This document shows positions 27,260-35,734 of a DNA stretch of 64,000 nt, piece by piece. The position numbers were made by a program, and so were the translations under genes. The stretch comes from Thermaerobacter sp. FW80 (GTDB taxonomy: Bacteria > Bacillota > Sulfobacillia > Thermaerobacterales > Thermaerobacteraceae): contig NZ_CP037895.1 of the NCBI RefSeq assembly GCF_004634385.1, forward strand, positions 2,579,245 to 2,643,244. Direction: 5' to 3'. Position 1 is the first letter of the stretch. The number at the start of each line of letters is the position of its first letter. Below the pieces are notes generated by a model. It was not told the DNA's origin, ran no database searches, and saw only the letters and a program-made list of their open reading frames with translations.

Positions 27260-28438
27260 TCACGCCACCCCCCGCCGCAGCGAGCGGTTGTACAGGTTCA
27301 TCAGCAGCGACGTCAGCAGGCTGAAGGCCAGGTACGTGGCCCCCACCATCAGCAGGACCTCCAGGGTGCGGCCGGTCTGGTTGACGATGGTGCTGCTGAC
27401 GTTGAGCAGGTCGGGGAAGGCGACGGCCATGGCCAGGCTCGAGTTCTTGATCAGGTTGAGGTACTGGCTCGTCAGGGGCGGAATGATGATGCGCAGCGCC
27501 TGGGGGAAGACCACCAGCCGCTGCACCAGCAGGGGTGGCAGGCCCAGGGCCCGGGCCGCCTCCCACTGTCCCCGCGGCACCGCCAGGACGCCGCCCCGTA
27601 CCACCTCGGCGATGAAGGCCCCGGTGTAGATGACCAGGGCCAGCAGCAAGGCGCAGAACTCCGCCGAGAGCACCAGGCCGCCCTGGAAGTTGAACCGCGC
27701 CAGCTGCGGCCGGTCCAGGACCACGGGCTGGCCGGGGGCCAGGACGACGGCGGCCAGCAGCGAGGCCGCCACCAGCGCCACCGCCACCAGGCCCGGCCGG
27801 GTCTCCCGGCCCTCCTCCACCCGCCGCCGCAGCAGGGTGCGGTACGCCACCGCCGCTGCGATGAGGCCGGCCGCCACCAGGGCCAGGGCGGCGCCGAAGC
27901 CGGGCCCGGGTCGCGGTGCGGGCACCACCACCCCGCGGTTCATCAGGAACACCGGGCCCGGCAGGGCCACGGCCTGCGCCGCCGGCGGCAGGGTGTAGAC
28001 GATGGCCCCGTACCAGAAGAAGAGCTGGAGCAGCAGCGGGGTGTTGCGGACGACCTCCACGTAGAGGCCTGCCATCAGGCGCACCAGCCCATTGGCCGAC
28101 AGGCGGGCCAGGCCGGCCGTCACCCCCAGGACGGTGGCCAGCACCACCCCCAGCACCGAGACGCGCAGGGTGTTGACCAGGCCGGCCAGGAAGGCCCGCC
28201 CGTACGGGTCCGAGGCCTGGTACGGGATGGACGTCTCGCCGATGGCGAAGGAGGCGGGATGCCGGAGGAAGTCGAATCCCGGGGTGATGCCCAGCTGCTG
28301 GAGATTCCGCTGGACGTTGCCGGCCAGGTAGGCCCCCACCACGACGACGGCCGCCACCACCGCAGCCTGGATCAGCAGCCGTCGCCGGCGGATGTCGCCC
28401 ACCCCGGCCCGCACCGGTCGGGTGGGCCTCGTCGCCAT
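27260..28438 (-). CDS. aapQ: Amino-acid ABC transporter permease (AapQ-like)
   Basis: 392 aa. N-terminal helix (about 18-38), then NTLRVSVLGVVLATVLGVTA and YVEVVRNTPLLLQLFFWYG. A long central region includes FNFQGGLVLSAEFCALLLAL, characteristic of AapQ, and the EAA loop QWEAARALGLPPLLVQRLVV. ATG 28438 has GAAGGAGGGG upstream; an earlier in-frame ATG (28498) lacks a binding site. Second gene of the aapJQMP set. Confidence 0.92.
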   Translation of the reverse strand: MATRPTRPVRAGVGDIRRRRLLIQAAVVAAVVVVGAYLAGNVQRNLQQLGITPGFDFLRHPASFAIGETSIPYQASDPYGRAFLAGLVNTLRVSVLGVVLATVLGVTAGLARLSANGLVRLMAGLYVEVVRNTPLLLQLFFWYGAIVYTLPPAAQAVALPGPVFLMNRGVVVPAPRPGPGFGAALALVAAGLIAAAVAYRTLLRRRVEEGRETRPGLVAVALVAASLLAAVVLAPGQPVVLDRPQLARFNFQGGLVLSAEFCALLLALVIYTGAFIAEVVRGGVLAVPRGQWEAARALGLPPLLVQRLVVFPQALRIIIPPLTSQYLNLIKNSSLAMAVAFPDLLNVSSTIVNQTGRTLEVLLMVGATYLAFSLLTSLLMNLYNRSLRRGVA

Positions 28439-28460
28439 GGACCCCCCTCCTTCGGATGCG

Positions 28461-28486
28461 GCGGGGGAACCGCCCGGTTCCCCCGC
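28461..28486. terminator. Hairpin between aapJ and aapQ
   Basis: Perfect 11-bp arms gcgggggaacc and ggttcccccgc, 4-nt loop, no U-run. Hairpins in this place, between a solute-binding-protein gene and its permease gene, commonly protect the upstream mRNA or partly stop transcription, so that binding protein is made in excess. That role is inferred. Confidence 0.6.
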
Positions 28487-28587
28487 CGTCCAGGACATCC
28501 GGCCCTCCGGGACCCTCGGGGATGGCGCGACCCTCGGGGACCGCGCGGCGCCGCGTCCGTGCCCTCGTCAGGCGCCGGCGGCCGGGA

Positions 28588-29688
28588 TCACCGGAAGGGC
28601 GGCGCGTACAGCAGGCCGCCGTTGGTCCAGAGTTCGTTGAGCCCGCGCTCCAGCTTGAACGGCGTGTTCGGACCCAGGTTGCGGTCGTAGATCTCCCCGT
28701 AGTTGCCCACGTGCTTGATCACGCGGTAGGCGAAGTCGTTGCTGAGGCCGAGCCCCTTGCCGAGCTCGCCCTCCACCCCGAGGAAGCGGCGGATGTCGGG
28801 GTTGTCGCTGTTCTTGAACTCGTCGACGTTCTGGGAGGTGATGCCGAACTCCTCCGCCTGGATCGTGGCGAAGACCACCCACTTGACCACGTCGAACCAC
28901 GCCGAGTCGTTGTTCTTGACGGCCGGCCCCAGGGGTTCCTTGGACAGCGTCTCGTCGAGGATCACGTGCTCGTCGGGGTTCGACAGGGTCGCCCGCCGGC
29001 CGGCCAGCTGCGACTTGTCGCTGGTGACGGCGTCGCAGCCGCCGGATTCGTAGGTCGCGTAGAGCTGGTCGACGTCCTCGAAGGTCTTCGGCGTGAAGCT
29101 GGCGCCCAGCGCCCGCATCCGATCGGTCAGCACCATCTCGTTGGTGGTCCCGCTCAGGACGCAGATGGTGGCGCCGTCCAGGTCCTTGAGGTCCTTGACG
29201 TTGCGGTCCTTGCGGACCATGATGCCGCCCCCGTCGTAGAAGGTGGTCGGGGCGAACTCCATGCCGTTGACGGTGTCGCGCCCCAGGGTCCAGGTGGTGT
29301 TCCGCATCAGGACGTCCACCTCGCCGGACTGGACGGCGGTGAACCGCTCCTGGGCGCTCAGGGGCCGGAACTCGACGGCCTCGGGGTCGTCGAACAGCGC
29401 GGCCGCGATGGCCCGGCAGAAGTCGGCGTCGAAGCCGGTCATCTTCCCGCTCGGGTCGAGGTAGCTGAAACCGGGCAGCTGCCCGTTGACGCCGCAGATC
29501 AGCTTGCCCCGCTGCAAGACCACCTGCAGCCGGCTCTGGCCGGCCTGCGAGCCCTCGCCACCGCCCCCGGCTCCACCCGCTCCGGAGGAACCGGCCGGTT
29601 GCGAGCCGCCGCTGGAACACGCCGTGGCCACCACCGCCACGGTGGCCACCAGCGCCGCCGCGAACCGCCGCACGCGTCGAAACGACAA
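28588..29688 (-). CDS. aapJ: Amino-acid ABC transporter, substrate-binding lipoprotein
   Basis: 366 aa. Signal peptide MSFRRVRRFAAALVATVAVV followed by ATAC, a slightly atypical lipobox, then a Ser/Gly linker of about 30 residues. The periplasmic-binding-protein-like core begins LICGVNGQLPGFSYLDPSGK and contains GFDADFCRAIAAALFDDPEA, DVLMRNTTWTLGRD and a C-terminal NYGEIYDRNLG typical of AapJ. Two Cys in the core (about 80 and 101) are in family positions. TTG 29688 was chosen for GGGGGTGG upstream. It should capture polar amino acids outside the membrane. Confidence 0.93.
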   Translation of the reverse strand: MSFRRVRRFAAALVATVAVVATACSSGGSQPAGSSGAGGAGGGGEGSQAGQSRLQVVLQRGKLICGVNGQLPGFSYLDPSGKMTGFDADFCRAIAAALFDDPEAVEFRPLSAQERFTAVQSGEVDVLMRNTTWTLGRDTVNGMEFAPTTFYDGGGIMVRKDRNVKDLKDLDGATICVLSGTTNEMVLTDRMRALGASFTPKTFEDVDQLYATYESGGCDAVTSDKSQLAGRRATLSNPDEHVILDETLSKEPLGPAVKNNDSAWFDVVKWVVFATIQAEEFGITSQNVDEFKNSDNPDIRRFLGVEGELGKGLGLSNDFAYRVIKHVGNYGEIYDRNLGPNTPFKLERGLNELWTNGGLLYAPPFR

Positions 29689-29775
29689 AAAGACCACCCC
29701 CAGAGAGCTGGGACGTCGCGGAATCCGCGGGCCGGGGGTCACGCCGCGGCCCGCCATCGCCGGGATTCGGCGACG

Positions 29776-29803
29776 ACTCTAGCGTTTCGCCAGCGAATCG
29801 GCG
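29776..29803 (-). promoter_or_regulatory. Weak candidate promoter and palindrome upstream of aapJ
   Basis: Minus strand TTCGCC, 18 nt, TAGAGT (29781-29776). Between them is an inverted repeat TTCGCTGGCGAA (29786-29797), which could be an operator. The promoter match is poor. Confidence 0.35.
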
Positions 29804-29826
29804 AACCCTGCCGTCCGCGGGGCGTC

Positions 29827-29990
29827 CCCGTCGTGCGCCGGGGCGGTCGCGGTCGCGGATCCCCCGTCGTGCGCCCGGGCGGTCCCCCTCGCGGATCCCC
29901 CCGTCGTGCACCCGGGCGGTCCCGGCCGTGCCACGACGGCGGTCCGGGTCGCGCCGCGCGGGCGGTCCCGGTCGTGCCGCGCGGGGTCTC
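29827..29990. repeat. Imperfect ~39-bp tandem repeats between aapJ and proC leader
   Basis: At least three degenerate units of the form ccgtcgtgcgcccgggcggt start near 29828, 29865 and 29905, with further decayed fragments to about 29990. They fill the divergent intergenic region. No gene is supported here. Confidence 0.75.
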
Positions 29991-30018
29991 GGATCCCGCC
30001 GTCTCCGGCCGGGGTCGT

Positions 30019-30062
30019 GGCCACGGATCCGGTTGCGCGGGGGTCGCGGCCACGGATCCGGT
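30019..30062. repeat. Direct repeat ggccacggatccggt x2 next to the proC promoter
   Basis: Two 15-bp copies, about 30 bp apart (three helical turns), end directly at the proC -35 box. The position suits an activator or repressor site as well as a chance duplication. Confidence 0.6.
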
Positions 30063-30063
30063 C

Positions 30064-30092
30064 TTGTATGGGAGGCGGCCGCCGTGTATAAA
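30064..30092 (+). promoter_or_regulatory. proC leader promoter
   Basis: TTGTAT (30064-30069), 17 nt, TATAAA (30087-30092), then AT-rich DNA and GAAAAC. This is a clear sigma-A promoter about 30 nt ahead of the T-box stem I. Confidence 0.8.
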
Positions 30093-30109
30093 TAAGCGAA
30101 AACAGCCCA

Positions 30110-30463
30110 TCGACGACGGCGATGAGGGGGCCCAGGGGCGGCCCCGGTCCGGTGCAGAGAGCCGGCCCCGGCGGCTGGGAGGGCCGGCCCGGTCCCCGCC
30201 CCGACCCACCCCCGAGCCGTGCGGCAACGGCCGCAGCGAGTTCGGCGGTGGGGCGTCTAACCCGACGCCCGCCGACCCCGGTGCGCACGGCCCGAACCGC
30301 ACCGGCGCCCGCCCGTTACGCGGGCAAGGGGACGCGCCCAGGGGCGCGTCCCTCGAGACCGGTCGCGGCGGGGCGGCCCGCACGCCCTGGCCCGCTGCCC
30401 GCTGCGATCCGGTGAAGCAAGGTGGTACCGCGGTACCCCCGCCCTTGCCCGGCGGGGGTTTTT
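30110..30463 (+). ncRNA. T-box leader (tRNA-Pro specifier) of proC
   Basis: Stem I shows CAGAGAGCCGG (AG bulge, about 30154) and GGCTGGGAG (distal loop). The specifier side reads CCGACCCACC (30201-30210); either register gives a proline codon (CCC 30205-30207 or CCA 30206-30208). The antiterminator GGTGGTACCGCGG is at 30421-30433. The terminator has 8-bp arms 30436-30443 / 30451-30458 followed by TTTTT. Low charged tRNA-Pro should let transcription enter proC. Confidence 0.87.
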
Positions 30464-30521
30464 CCTTCCCTGCGCCGGATCGGCCCCAGGGACGGGTTTC
30501 GCTGCGAGGAGGTGGCGATCG

Positions 30522-31394
30522 GTGGCGCAGTCCGATACGACCGTGGCGCTGATCGGAGCGGGCAAGATGGCCGAGTGCCTGATCGCCGGGTGGATCGAGG
30601 CGGGGCTGGCGCCCCAGGCCATCGCGGTGACCAACCGGCGCAACGACCAGCGCCTGGCCGAGCTGGCCGACCGCTACGGCGTGCGGACGGCCCGGGACAA
30701 GGCGGCGGTCCTCCAGGGGGCGCAGGTCGTGGTGATGGCCGTCAAGCCGGTCGACATGGCCACAGCGCTGGAGCAGGTGGCACCCCATCTGGGGGCCGAG
30801 GTCGCCGTGGTCTCGGTGGCCGCGGGCATCCGGCTGGAGGCCATGGCGCGGCGCCTGCCCGGCCAGCCCCACCTGGTGCGGGCCATGCCCAACACCGCCA
30901 GCCGGTTGCGGCAGGCGGTCACCGCCCTTTGCGCCGCCCCCACCTGCAGCCCCGCCGCCTTCGACCGGGTGCGGTGGCTGTTCGACCAGGTGGGCACCAC
31001 GGTGGAGGTCGGGGAGGAGGCCTTCGACGCCGTGACCGCTCTCAGCGGCAGCGGACCGGCCTATGTGTACCTGCTGGTCGAGGCCATGCTGGAGGCCGCC
31101 CGCGACCTGGGCCTGCCCGACGGGGTCGCCCGGGACCTGGCGGTGGGGACGGTGGTCGGGGCCGGGAGCATGTTGCGGCACACCGGCCTCTCGCCCGCCG
31201 AGCTGCGCCGCCAGGTGACCTCGCCCAACGGGACCACCGCGGCGGCCATCGCCGTCCTGGAGGAGATGGCCATGCCCGCGGCGGTCCGCCGCGCGGTGAA
31301 CCGCGCCGCCGCCCGCTCGGCGGAGCTGGCCGCCCTGGTCGCCGACGACGGTCCCGACCACGCGAGGGCGCGCGCCGCCGCCATGGGGAGCTAA
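30522..31394 (+). CDS. proC: Pyrroline-5-carboxylate reductase
   Basis: 290 aa. It reduces P5C to proline with NAD(P)H. N-terminal VALIGAGKMAECLIAGWIEA is the dinucleotide site. The signature LSGSGPAYVYLLVEAMLEAA and AVGTVVGAGSMLRHTGLSPA and QVTSPNGTTAAAIAVLEE cover the dimer and substrate site. GTG 30522 follows GAGGAGGTG. A proline-specific T-box immediately upstream strengthens the assignment. Confidence 0.97.
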   Translation: MAQSDTTVALIGAGKMAECLIAGWIEAGLAPQAIAVTNRRNDQRLAELADRYGVRTARDKAAVLQGAQVVVMAVKPVDMATALEQVAPHLGAEVAVVSVAAGIRLEAMARRLPGQPHLVRAMPNTASRLRQAVTALCAAPTCSPAAFDRVRWLFDQVGTTVEVGEEAFDAVTALSGSGPAYVYLLVEAMLEAARDLGLPDGVARDLAVGTVVGAGSMLRHTGLSPAELRRQVTSPNGTTAAAIAVLEEMAMPAAVRRAVNRAAARSAELAALVADDGPDHARARAAAMGS

Positions 31395-31986
31395 CCTCCC
31401 GTCGGCTGGACGGCGCGCGACCCCGGGGCACGGAGGCCCCTGCCCCCTGCTCCCGCCCCGTCACCCCCTCCCCCACGGCGGCCCCTGCCGGCGGGCGCCC
31501 CCCGTCGCCAGGCTCCGGCGGGCCGCCAGCCGGGTCCCTTGGTGGAGGGCGGTGTGGGGCCGCCACCGGGGGCCACCTTGGTGTACCATGAGGGGGAGCG
31601 CGAGGGGCGGTCCGCGAGGGCTGCATGGCGATCGCACCCCCGGCGGTCGGACGTGGCGGGGCCGCCCTCCCCCGGGGGAAGGGAAGCGGTCGCCATCCCC
31701 GTCGGCTGGACGTGGGGGTGACCGCCTGCCCGATCCGCAGTGGGGCCCACACGATCCGCGGTGGAGCCCGTCCGCTCGGCGGTGGAGTCCGCCCGTTCGC
31801 GGTGGAGTTCGCCCCGTCCGCGGTGGACCGGAGGCGGGTCGCACCCCTGTAGGCCTGGGGGAGCGGGGCCGCGGTCTGGAGGGAGGGCGGGCCGGCCGGC
31901 GCCGGCCCGCCCGTCGCCGCCGCGGCGGATGAGGGGACGGTCCCCTCGGGGGAGAAGGAGACGGGACCCGGCGAGGAGGCAGGAGG
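31395..31986. other. 590-nt gap with tandem repeats
   Basis: No gene that I can support; the open frames here are GC-driven. It contains five units of a 21-22 bp repeat around cgcggtggag (31732-31830). There is also a duplicated ccgtcggctggacg, once right after proC (about 31399) and once at about 31699. No terminator with a U-run was seen. Confidence 0.6.
31732..31830. repeat. Tandem repeat, 21-22 bp x5
   Basis: Units begin at 31732, 31753, 31775, 31796 and 31817, each carrying gcggtggag or a one-base variant. They lie in the gap before the pterin dehydratase gene. Confidence 0.8.
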
Positions 31987-32307
31987 ATGGTCCAGCGGCT
32001 GGACGAAGCGGCGATCCGCCAGCGGCTGGCGGCGCTGCCGGGATGGGAGCGCACCGGCGACGCGATCCGGCGCACCTACCGGCTGGCGACCTTCCGCGAT
32101 GCCGTCTTCTTCGTCAACGCGGTGGCCGCCCTGGCGGAGGGGATGAACCACCACCCCGACGTGGACATCCGCTATCGTCAGGTCACCCTGACCCTGACCA
32201 CCCACAGCGCCGGCGGGCTGACGGACCGGGACTTCGAGCTGGCGGGGGCCATCGACCGGCACACCGCCCGCTGGCGGGGCGCCGGGGAGGCGGCGTCCGC
32301 CCCATGA
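31987..32307 (+). CDS. 4a-hydroxytetrahydrobiopterin dehydratase (PCD/DCoH)
   Basis: 106 aa, normal size. It dehydrates pterin-4a-carbinolamine. The core GMNHHPDVDIRYRQVTLTLT holds the His-His pair and matches the family; TTHSAGGLTDRDFELAGAID follows. ATG 31987 sits right after AGGCAGGAGG. No aromatic amino-acid hydroxylase is nearby, so the role may be in molybdopterin-like or general pterin chemistry, as in many bacteria. Its stop overlaps the next start (ATGA). Confidence 0.94.
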   Translation: MVQRLDEAAIRQRLAALPGWERTGDAIRRTYRLATFRDAVFFVNAVAALAEGMNHHPDVDIRYRQVTLTLTTHSAGGLTDRDFELAGAIDRHTARWRGAGEAASAP

Positions 32308-33014
32308 GGGCCTGGCGGGACCGTCGGGACGTGGCCCCGGGCGCCGGGGGCGGGAATGGGGCGCCCCCCTCCATCGCCGCCGAGGGGACGCCCGGGTCGG
32401 CAGGGGCGCCGGCGCGGCGGGCCGACCCGGCGTCCCCACGGGAGGACGTGGCCGGGCCGACGGCGCCGGCCGCCGAACACCCCGACGACGCCATCCCCTT
32501 CCGCCGGCACGTGGGCATCCGGGTGGTGGCCGCCGCGGAGGGTCGCGCTGTGCTCTTGCTGCCCGCCCGGCCCGAGGTGGGCAACCGGTTCGGCAACGTC
32601 CACGGGGGCGCCCTGGCCACGCTGGTGGACGGCGCCATGAGCAACGCCATCCTGTCGGCGTTGCCGCGCGGTGACCGCATCGGCGGCACCATCGAGCTCT
32701 CGATCCGCTTCCTCGAACCGGCCACCGGCAGCGTCCGCGCCGAGGGGCGGGTGCTGCGCCTCGGTGGCCGCATCGCCTTCGCCCAGGCTGACGTCTGGGA
32801 CGAGCGCGGGCGCCTGGTGGCCACGGCCCAGGGCAGCTACGCCCTGCAGCGGCGGCCTGGGGACGAACCGGCCGCCCGGCACGCCCAGCCGCCGGCGCGC
32901 AGGGCCGGCGGCGATCCCGGCGGCGAGCCGAGGGGACCCGGCCCCCGGGGCCCGGCCCGCGCCGCCGGCCCGCCCGCGCCCCCCGACGTCGGGCCCCATC
33001 CGACGAACCCATGA
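32304..33014 (+). CDS. PaaI/hotdog-fold thioesterase
   Basis: 236 aa, with a hotdog domain at about residues 65-185 flanked by long Gly/Pro/Ala tails. The conserved RFGNVHGGALATLVDGAMSN holds the HGG motif and catalytic Asp of the PaaI family. It probably hydrolyses acyl-CoA esters; substrate unknown. Overlaps the dehydratase stop (ATGA), so the two are co-translated. An exact 13-mer (32861-32873) marks the start of the C-terminal tail and is read GDEPAA. Confidence 0.85.
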   Translation: MRAWRDRRDVAPGAGGGNGAPPSIAAEGTPGSAGAPARRADPASPREDVAGPTAPAAEHPDDAIPFRRHVGIRVVAAAEGRAVLLLPARPEVGNRFGNVHGGALATLVDGAMSNAILSALPRGDRIGGTIELSIRFLEPATGSVRAEGRVLRLGGRIAFAQADVWDERGRLVATAQGSYALQRRPGDEPAARHAQPPARRAGGDPGGEPRGPGPRGPARAAGPPAPPDVGPHPTNP

Positions 33015-33076
33015 GGCGGTGAGACCGGTGGCGGCAGCCGGCGCGCCACCGGTCGCGCCCCACGGAGGGGTTGCCC

Positions 33077-34438
33077 TTGTCGTCGTCGACCCGTGCCACC
33101 CCACCCGCGGCACCGGATCTCCCGCGGGAACGTCGCACCGAGGTGCGGCTCAAGCCGGGGCGCGACGCGCCCCTGCGGCGAGGCCGCCTCTGGGTCTACC
33201 GCACCGACGTCTACACGGTCAGCGACGACGCGTACGACCCCGGCGACGTGGTCCGGGTGGTCGACGTCAGGGGCCGGTTCGTCGGCAAGGGTTACATCAA
33301 CCCGCGCTCGATGATCTTCGTGCGCTTGCTGACGACCGACCCCGACGAACCCATCGACCGGGCCTTCTTCCGGGGACGGCTGGAGCGGGCCCTCGCCCTG
33401 CGCCGTCGCCTCGAGGCCGCGCACCCCGACACCGACAGCTTCCGGCTGGTCTTCGCCGAGGCGGATCTCCTGCCCGGGCTGATCGTCGACCGGTTCGCCG
33501 ACGTGCTGGTGGTGCAGACGCTGGCGCTGGGGATCGATCGGTGGCAGCCGGTGCTCGTCGACCTCCTGGCCGAGCTGGAGGCCCCCCGCGGGATCTACGA
33601 GCGCAACGACGTGCCGGTGCGGGAGCTGGAGGGCCTGCCCCAGAAGACCGGCTTCCTCCACGGTCGCTGCGACCCGCGGGTGACGATCCGCGAGAACGGC
33701 CTGCCCCTGGTGGTCGACGTGGCCGAGGGCCACAAGACCGGGCACTTCCTCGACCAGCGGGACAACCGGGCCGCCCTGCGGCGGTACGTGGCGGGCGCCC
33801 GGGTGCTGGACGTCTTCTGTCACACGGGCGCCTTCGCGTGCCATGCCCTGGCCTACGGGGCGCGGGAGGTGGTGGCGGTGGACATCCACGAGGGGGCCCT
33901 GGCCGTGGCCCGCACCAACGTGGAACGGGTGCGCCGGATGCTGCGGGACCGGGGGGCGGCGGCTGCGTCCCCCGGGTCCGGCGAGGGCGGTGGGGCCGAC
34001 GCCACCCGGGCTGGACGCGGACCGGGCGACGCCCCCTTCGCCGCGGCCGACCCCGAGGCCCCGGTGTCCTTCCACCACGCCAACGCCTTCGACTTCCTGC
34101 GGGCGCGGGCGGCCGACGGCGATCGCTACGACGTGGTCGTCCTCGACCCGCCGGCCTTCGCCAAGAACCGCCAGGCCCTGCCGGGTGCCTACCGCGGGTA
34201 CAAGGAGATCAACCTGCGGGCCATGAAGATGCTGCCGCCCGGGGGCATCCTGGTGACCTGCTCGTGCTCCTACCCCATGACCCGCGACCTGTTCGAAGCG
34301 ATGCTGCTCGATGCGGCGCGGGACGTGGGGCGCCGGGTGCGGATCCTCGAGCGGCGGGGAGCCGCACCGGACCACCCGGTGCTGCTGGGAGCCGGCGAGA
34401 GCGACTACCTCAAGTGCTACGTGCTCGAGGTCTGGTGA
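33077..34438 (+). CDS. Class I rRNA methyltransferase, RlmI/YwbD type
   Basis: 453 aa. N-terminal PUA-like part (about 20-100: VRLKPGRDAPLRRGRLWVYR). The SAM-binding Rossmann domain has VLDVFCHTGAFACHALAYGA (about 246) and the catalytic VVLDPPAFAKNRQALPGAYR (about 357), then TCSCSYPMTRDLFEAML with a Cys pair. The family methylates C5 of cytosine in 23S rRNA. A 37-residue Gly/Ala insertion (about 292-328) lies between the SAM loop and the catalytic motif. TTG 33077 has GGAGGGG 6 nt upstream; TTG 33071 would be too close. Confidence 0.9.
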   Translation: MSSSTRATPPAAPDLPRERRTEVRLKPGRDAPLRRGRLWVYRTDVYTVSDDAYDPGDVVRVVDVRGRFVGKGYINPRSMIFVRLLTTDPDEPIDRAFFRGRLERALALRRRLEAAHPDTDSFRLVFAEADLLPGLIVDRFADVLVVQTLALGIDRWQPVLVDLLAELEAPRGIYERNDVPVRELEGLPQKTGFLHGRCDPRVTIRENGLPLVVDVAEGHKTGHFLDQRDNRAALRRYVAGARVLDVFCHTGAFACHALAYGAREVVAVDIHEGALAVARTNVERVRRMLRDRGAAAASPGSGEGGGADATRAGRGPGDAPFAAADPEAPVSFHHANAFDFLRARAADGDRYDVVVLDPPAFAKNRQALPGAYRGYKEINLRAMKMLPPGGILVTCSCSYPMTRDLFEAMLLDAARDVGRRVRILERRGAAPDHPVLLGAGESDYLKCYVLEVW

Positions 34439-34487
34439 GGCCGTCCGCCGGCCTTGGCGCCGCGGATCCCGGACCGGCCCGGGGCGC

Positions 34488-35444
34488 CTAGCGGGCGAGA
34501 AGGTCGCGCAGGGCCGGTTCGACCTCGGGGAACCGGAACCGGAAGCCCGCCTGCTGGGCGCGCCGCGGCACCGCCCGCTGGCCGCTGAGGAGCAGGGCAT
34601 CGGCCATCTCGCCCAGGGCCAGGCGCAGGGCGAAGGCCGGCGCTGGCAACCAGGACGGCCGGCCCAGCACCCGGCCGAGGCTGCGGGCGAAGTCCCGGTT
34701 CCTCACGGGGTTGGGGGCCGTGCCGTTGAAGGGGCCCTCCAGGCCCGGCCGCTCGATGAGGAAGACCAGCAGGGCCACCAGGTCGTCCAGGTGGATCCAG
34801 GGCATCCACTGCCGGCCGCTGCCCAGCGGCCCGCCGGCGCCCAGCCGGAAGGGGAGGACCAGCCGCGGCAGGGCGCCACCCTCCCGGGCCAGCACCAGCC
34901 CCGTGCGCACCAGGGCCACCCGCACGCCGGCGGCCGCGGCCTTGCGGGCCTCGGCCTCCCAGGTGACGCAGACGTGGCTCAAGAAGTCGTCCCCCGCCGG
35001 GGTCGCCTCGTCGACCACCTCGTCGCCCCGGGGCCCGTAGTAGCCCACCGCCGATCCGCTGACCAGCACCGCCGGCCGGGGCTCCGCGGCCTCGATGGCC
35101 TGCACCAGGGCGCGGGTGGCCTGCAGGCGGCTCTCGCGGATCCGCTGCTTCTGGCGCGGGGTCCACCGCCCGGCGGCGATGGACGCACCCGCCAGGTTGA
35201 CCACGGCCGCGGCGCCGGCGACGGCCTCCCACCAGGGCGGCCGGGGCTCGCCGGGGCGCACCGGGGCCGCCGTCCAGGCGACGTGCCGCAACCGGCCGTC
35301 GCCCACTCCGGACCCGCCACCCCCGCCGACCCCCGAGGCCGCCGCCGACCGGGTCAGCACGATCACCTCGCGTCCTTCCCGCTGGAGCCAACGGGCCAGG
35401 GCCGACCCGATCAGGCCCGTCCCGCCCGCGATCACCACCCGCAC
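34488..35444 (-). CDS. TIGR01777-type NAD-dependent epimerase (SDR39U1/YfcH family)
   Basis: 318 aa. Extended SDR: MRVVIAGGTGLIGSALARWL is the nucleotide site; VVNLAGASIAAGRWTPRQKQ and LVSGSAVGYYGPRGDEVVDE are diagnostic of the TIGR01777 family. The C-terminal DUF1731-like part ends RRAQQAGFRFRFPEVEPALR. Function in bacteria is not defined; cell-division or carbohydrate roles have been proposed for relatives. GTG 35444 follows GAGGAGGGG. Convergent with the methyltransferase gene, 49 nt apart. Confidence 0.92.
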   Translation of the reverse strand: MRVVIAGGTGLIGSALARWLQREGREVIVLTRSAAASGVGGGGGSGVGDGRLRHVAWTAAPVRPGEPRPPWWEAVAGAAAVVNLAGASIAAGRWTPRQKQRIRESRLQATRALVQAIEAAEPRPAVLVSGSAVGYYGPRGDEVVDEATPAGDDFLSHVCVTWEAEARKAAAAGVRVALVRTGLVLAREGGALPRLVLPFRLGAGGPLGSGRQWMPWIHLDDLVALLVFLIERPGLEGPFNGTAPNPVRNRDFARSLGRVLGRPSWLPAPAFALRLALGEMADALLLSGQRAVPRRAQQAGFRFRFPEVEPALRDLLAR

Positions 35445-35669
35445 CCTTCGTCCCCTCCTCGAACCCGTCCCCCCGCCACCGCCCGCGGGGCCGCCGTCGG
35501 CGACGCCCCGTCATGGGTGGTTCGTCGGCGATCCGTGCTCGGGGTTCGCCGCGGGGCCAAAAGCCCCTGCCCTGGCCCCCTGCGTCGTGCGCCTGAAGCC
35601 GAACCACCCGCGGAACCGCCCGGTCCCGTCACCATTCCACGGCGATAATTAAGATTTCTAATTTGGATC

Positions 35670-35698
35670 TTGACATCATTCAATCTAGGGATCACGAT
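35670..35698 (+). promoter_or_regulatory. Promoter of the MFS operon
   Basis: TTGACA (35670-35675), 17 nt, CACGAT (35693-35698), in the most AT-rich stretch of the window. The -35 overlaps an inverted repeat AAGAT (35651-35655) and ATCTT (35667-35671), a possible operator; the -10 is weak. Confidence 0.55.
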
Positions 35699-35734
35699 TG
35701 TCGCGTAAGCCTCTGCCCGCGAGGAGGAAGCCCT

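Noticed and set aside
31395-31986. Small genes in the proC-pterin dehydratase gap
   Set aside because: Candidate frames are made of the 21-22 bp repeat, lack ribosome binding sites and match no family.
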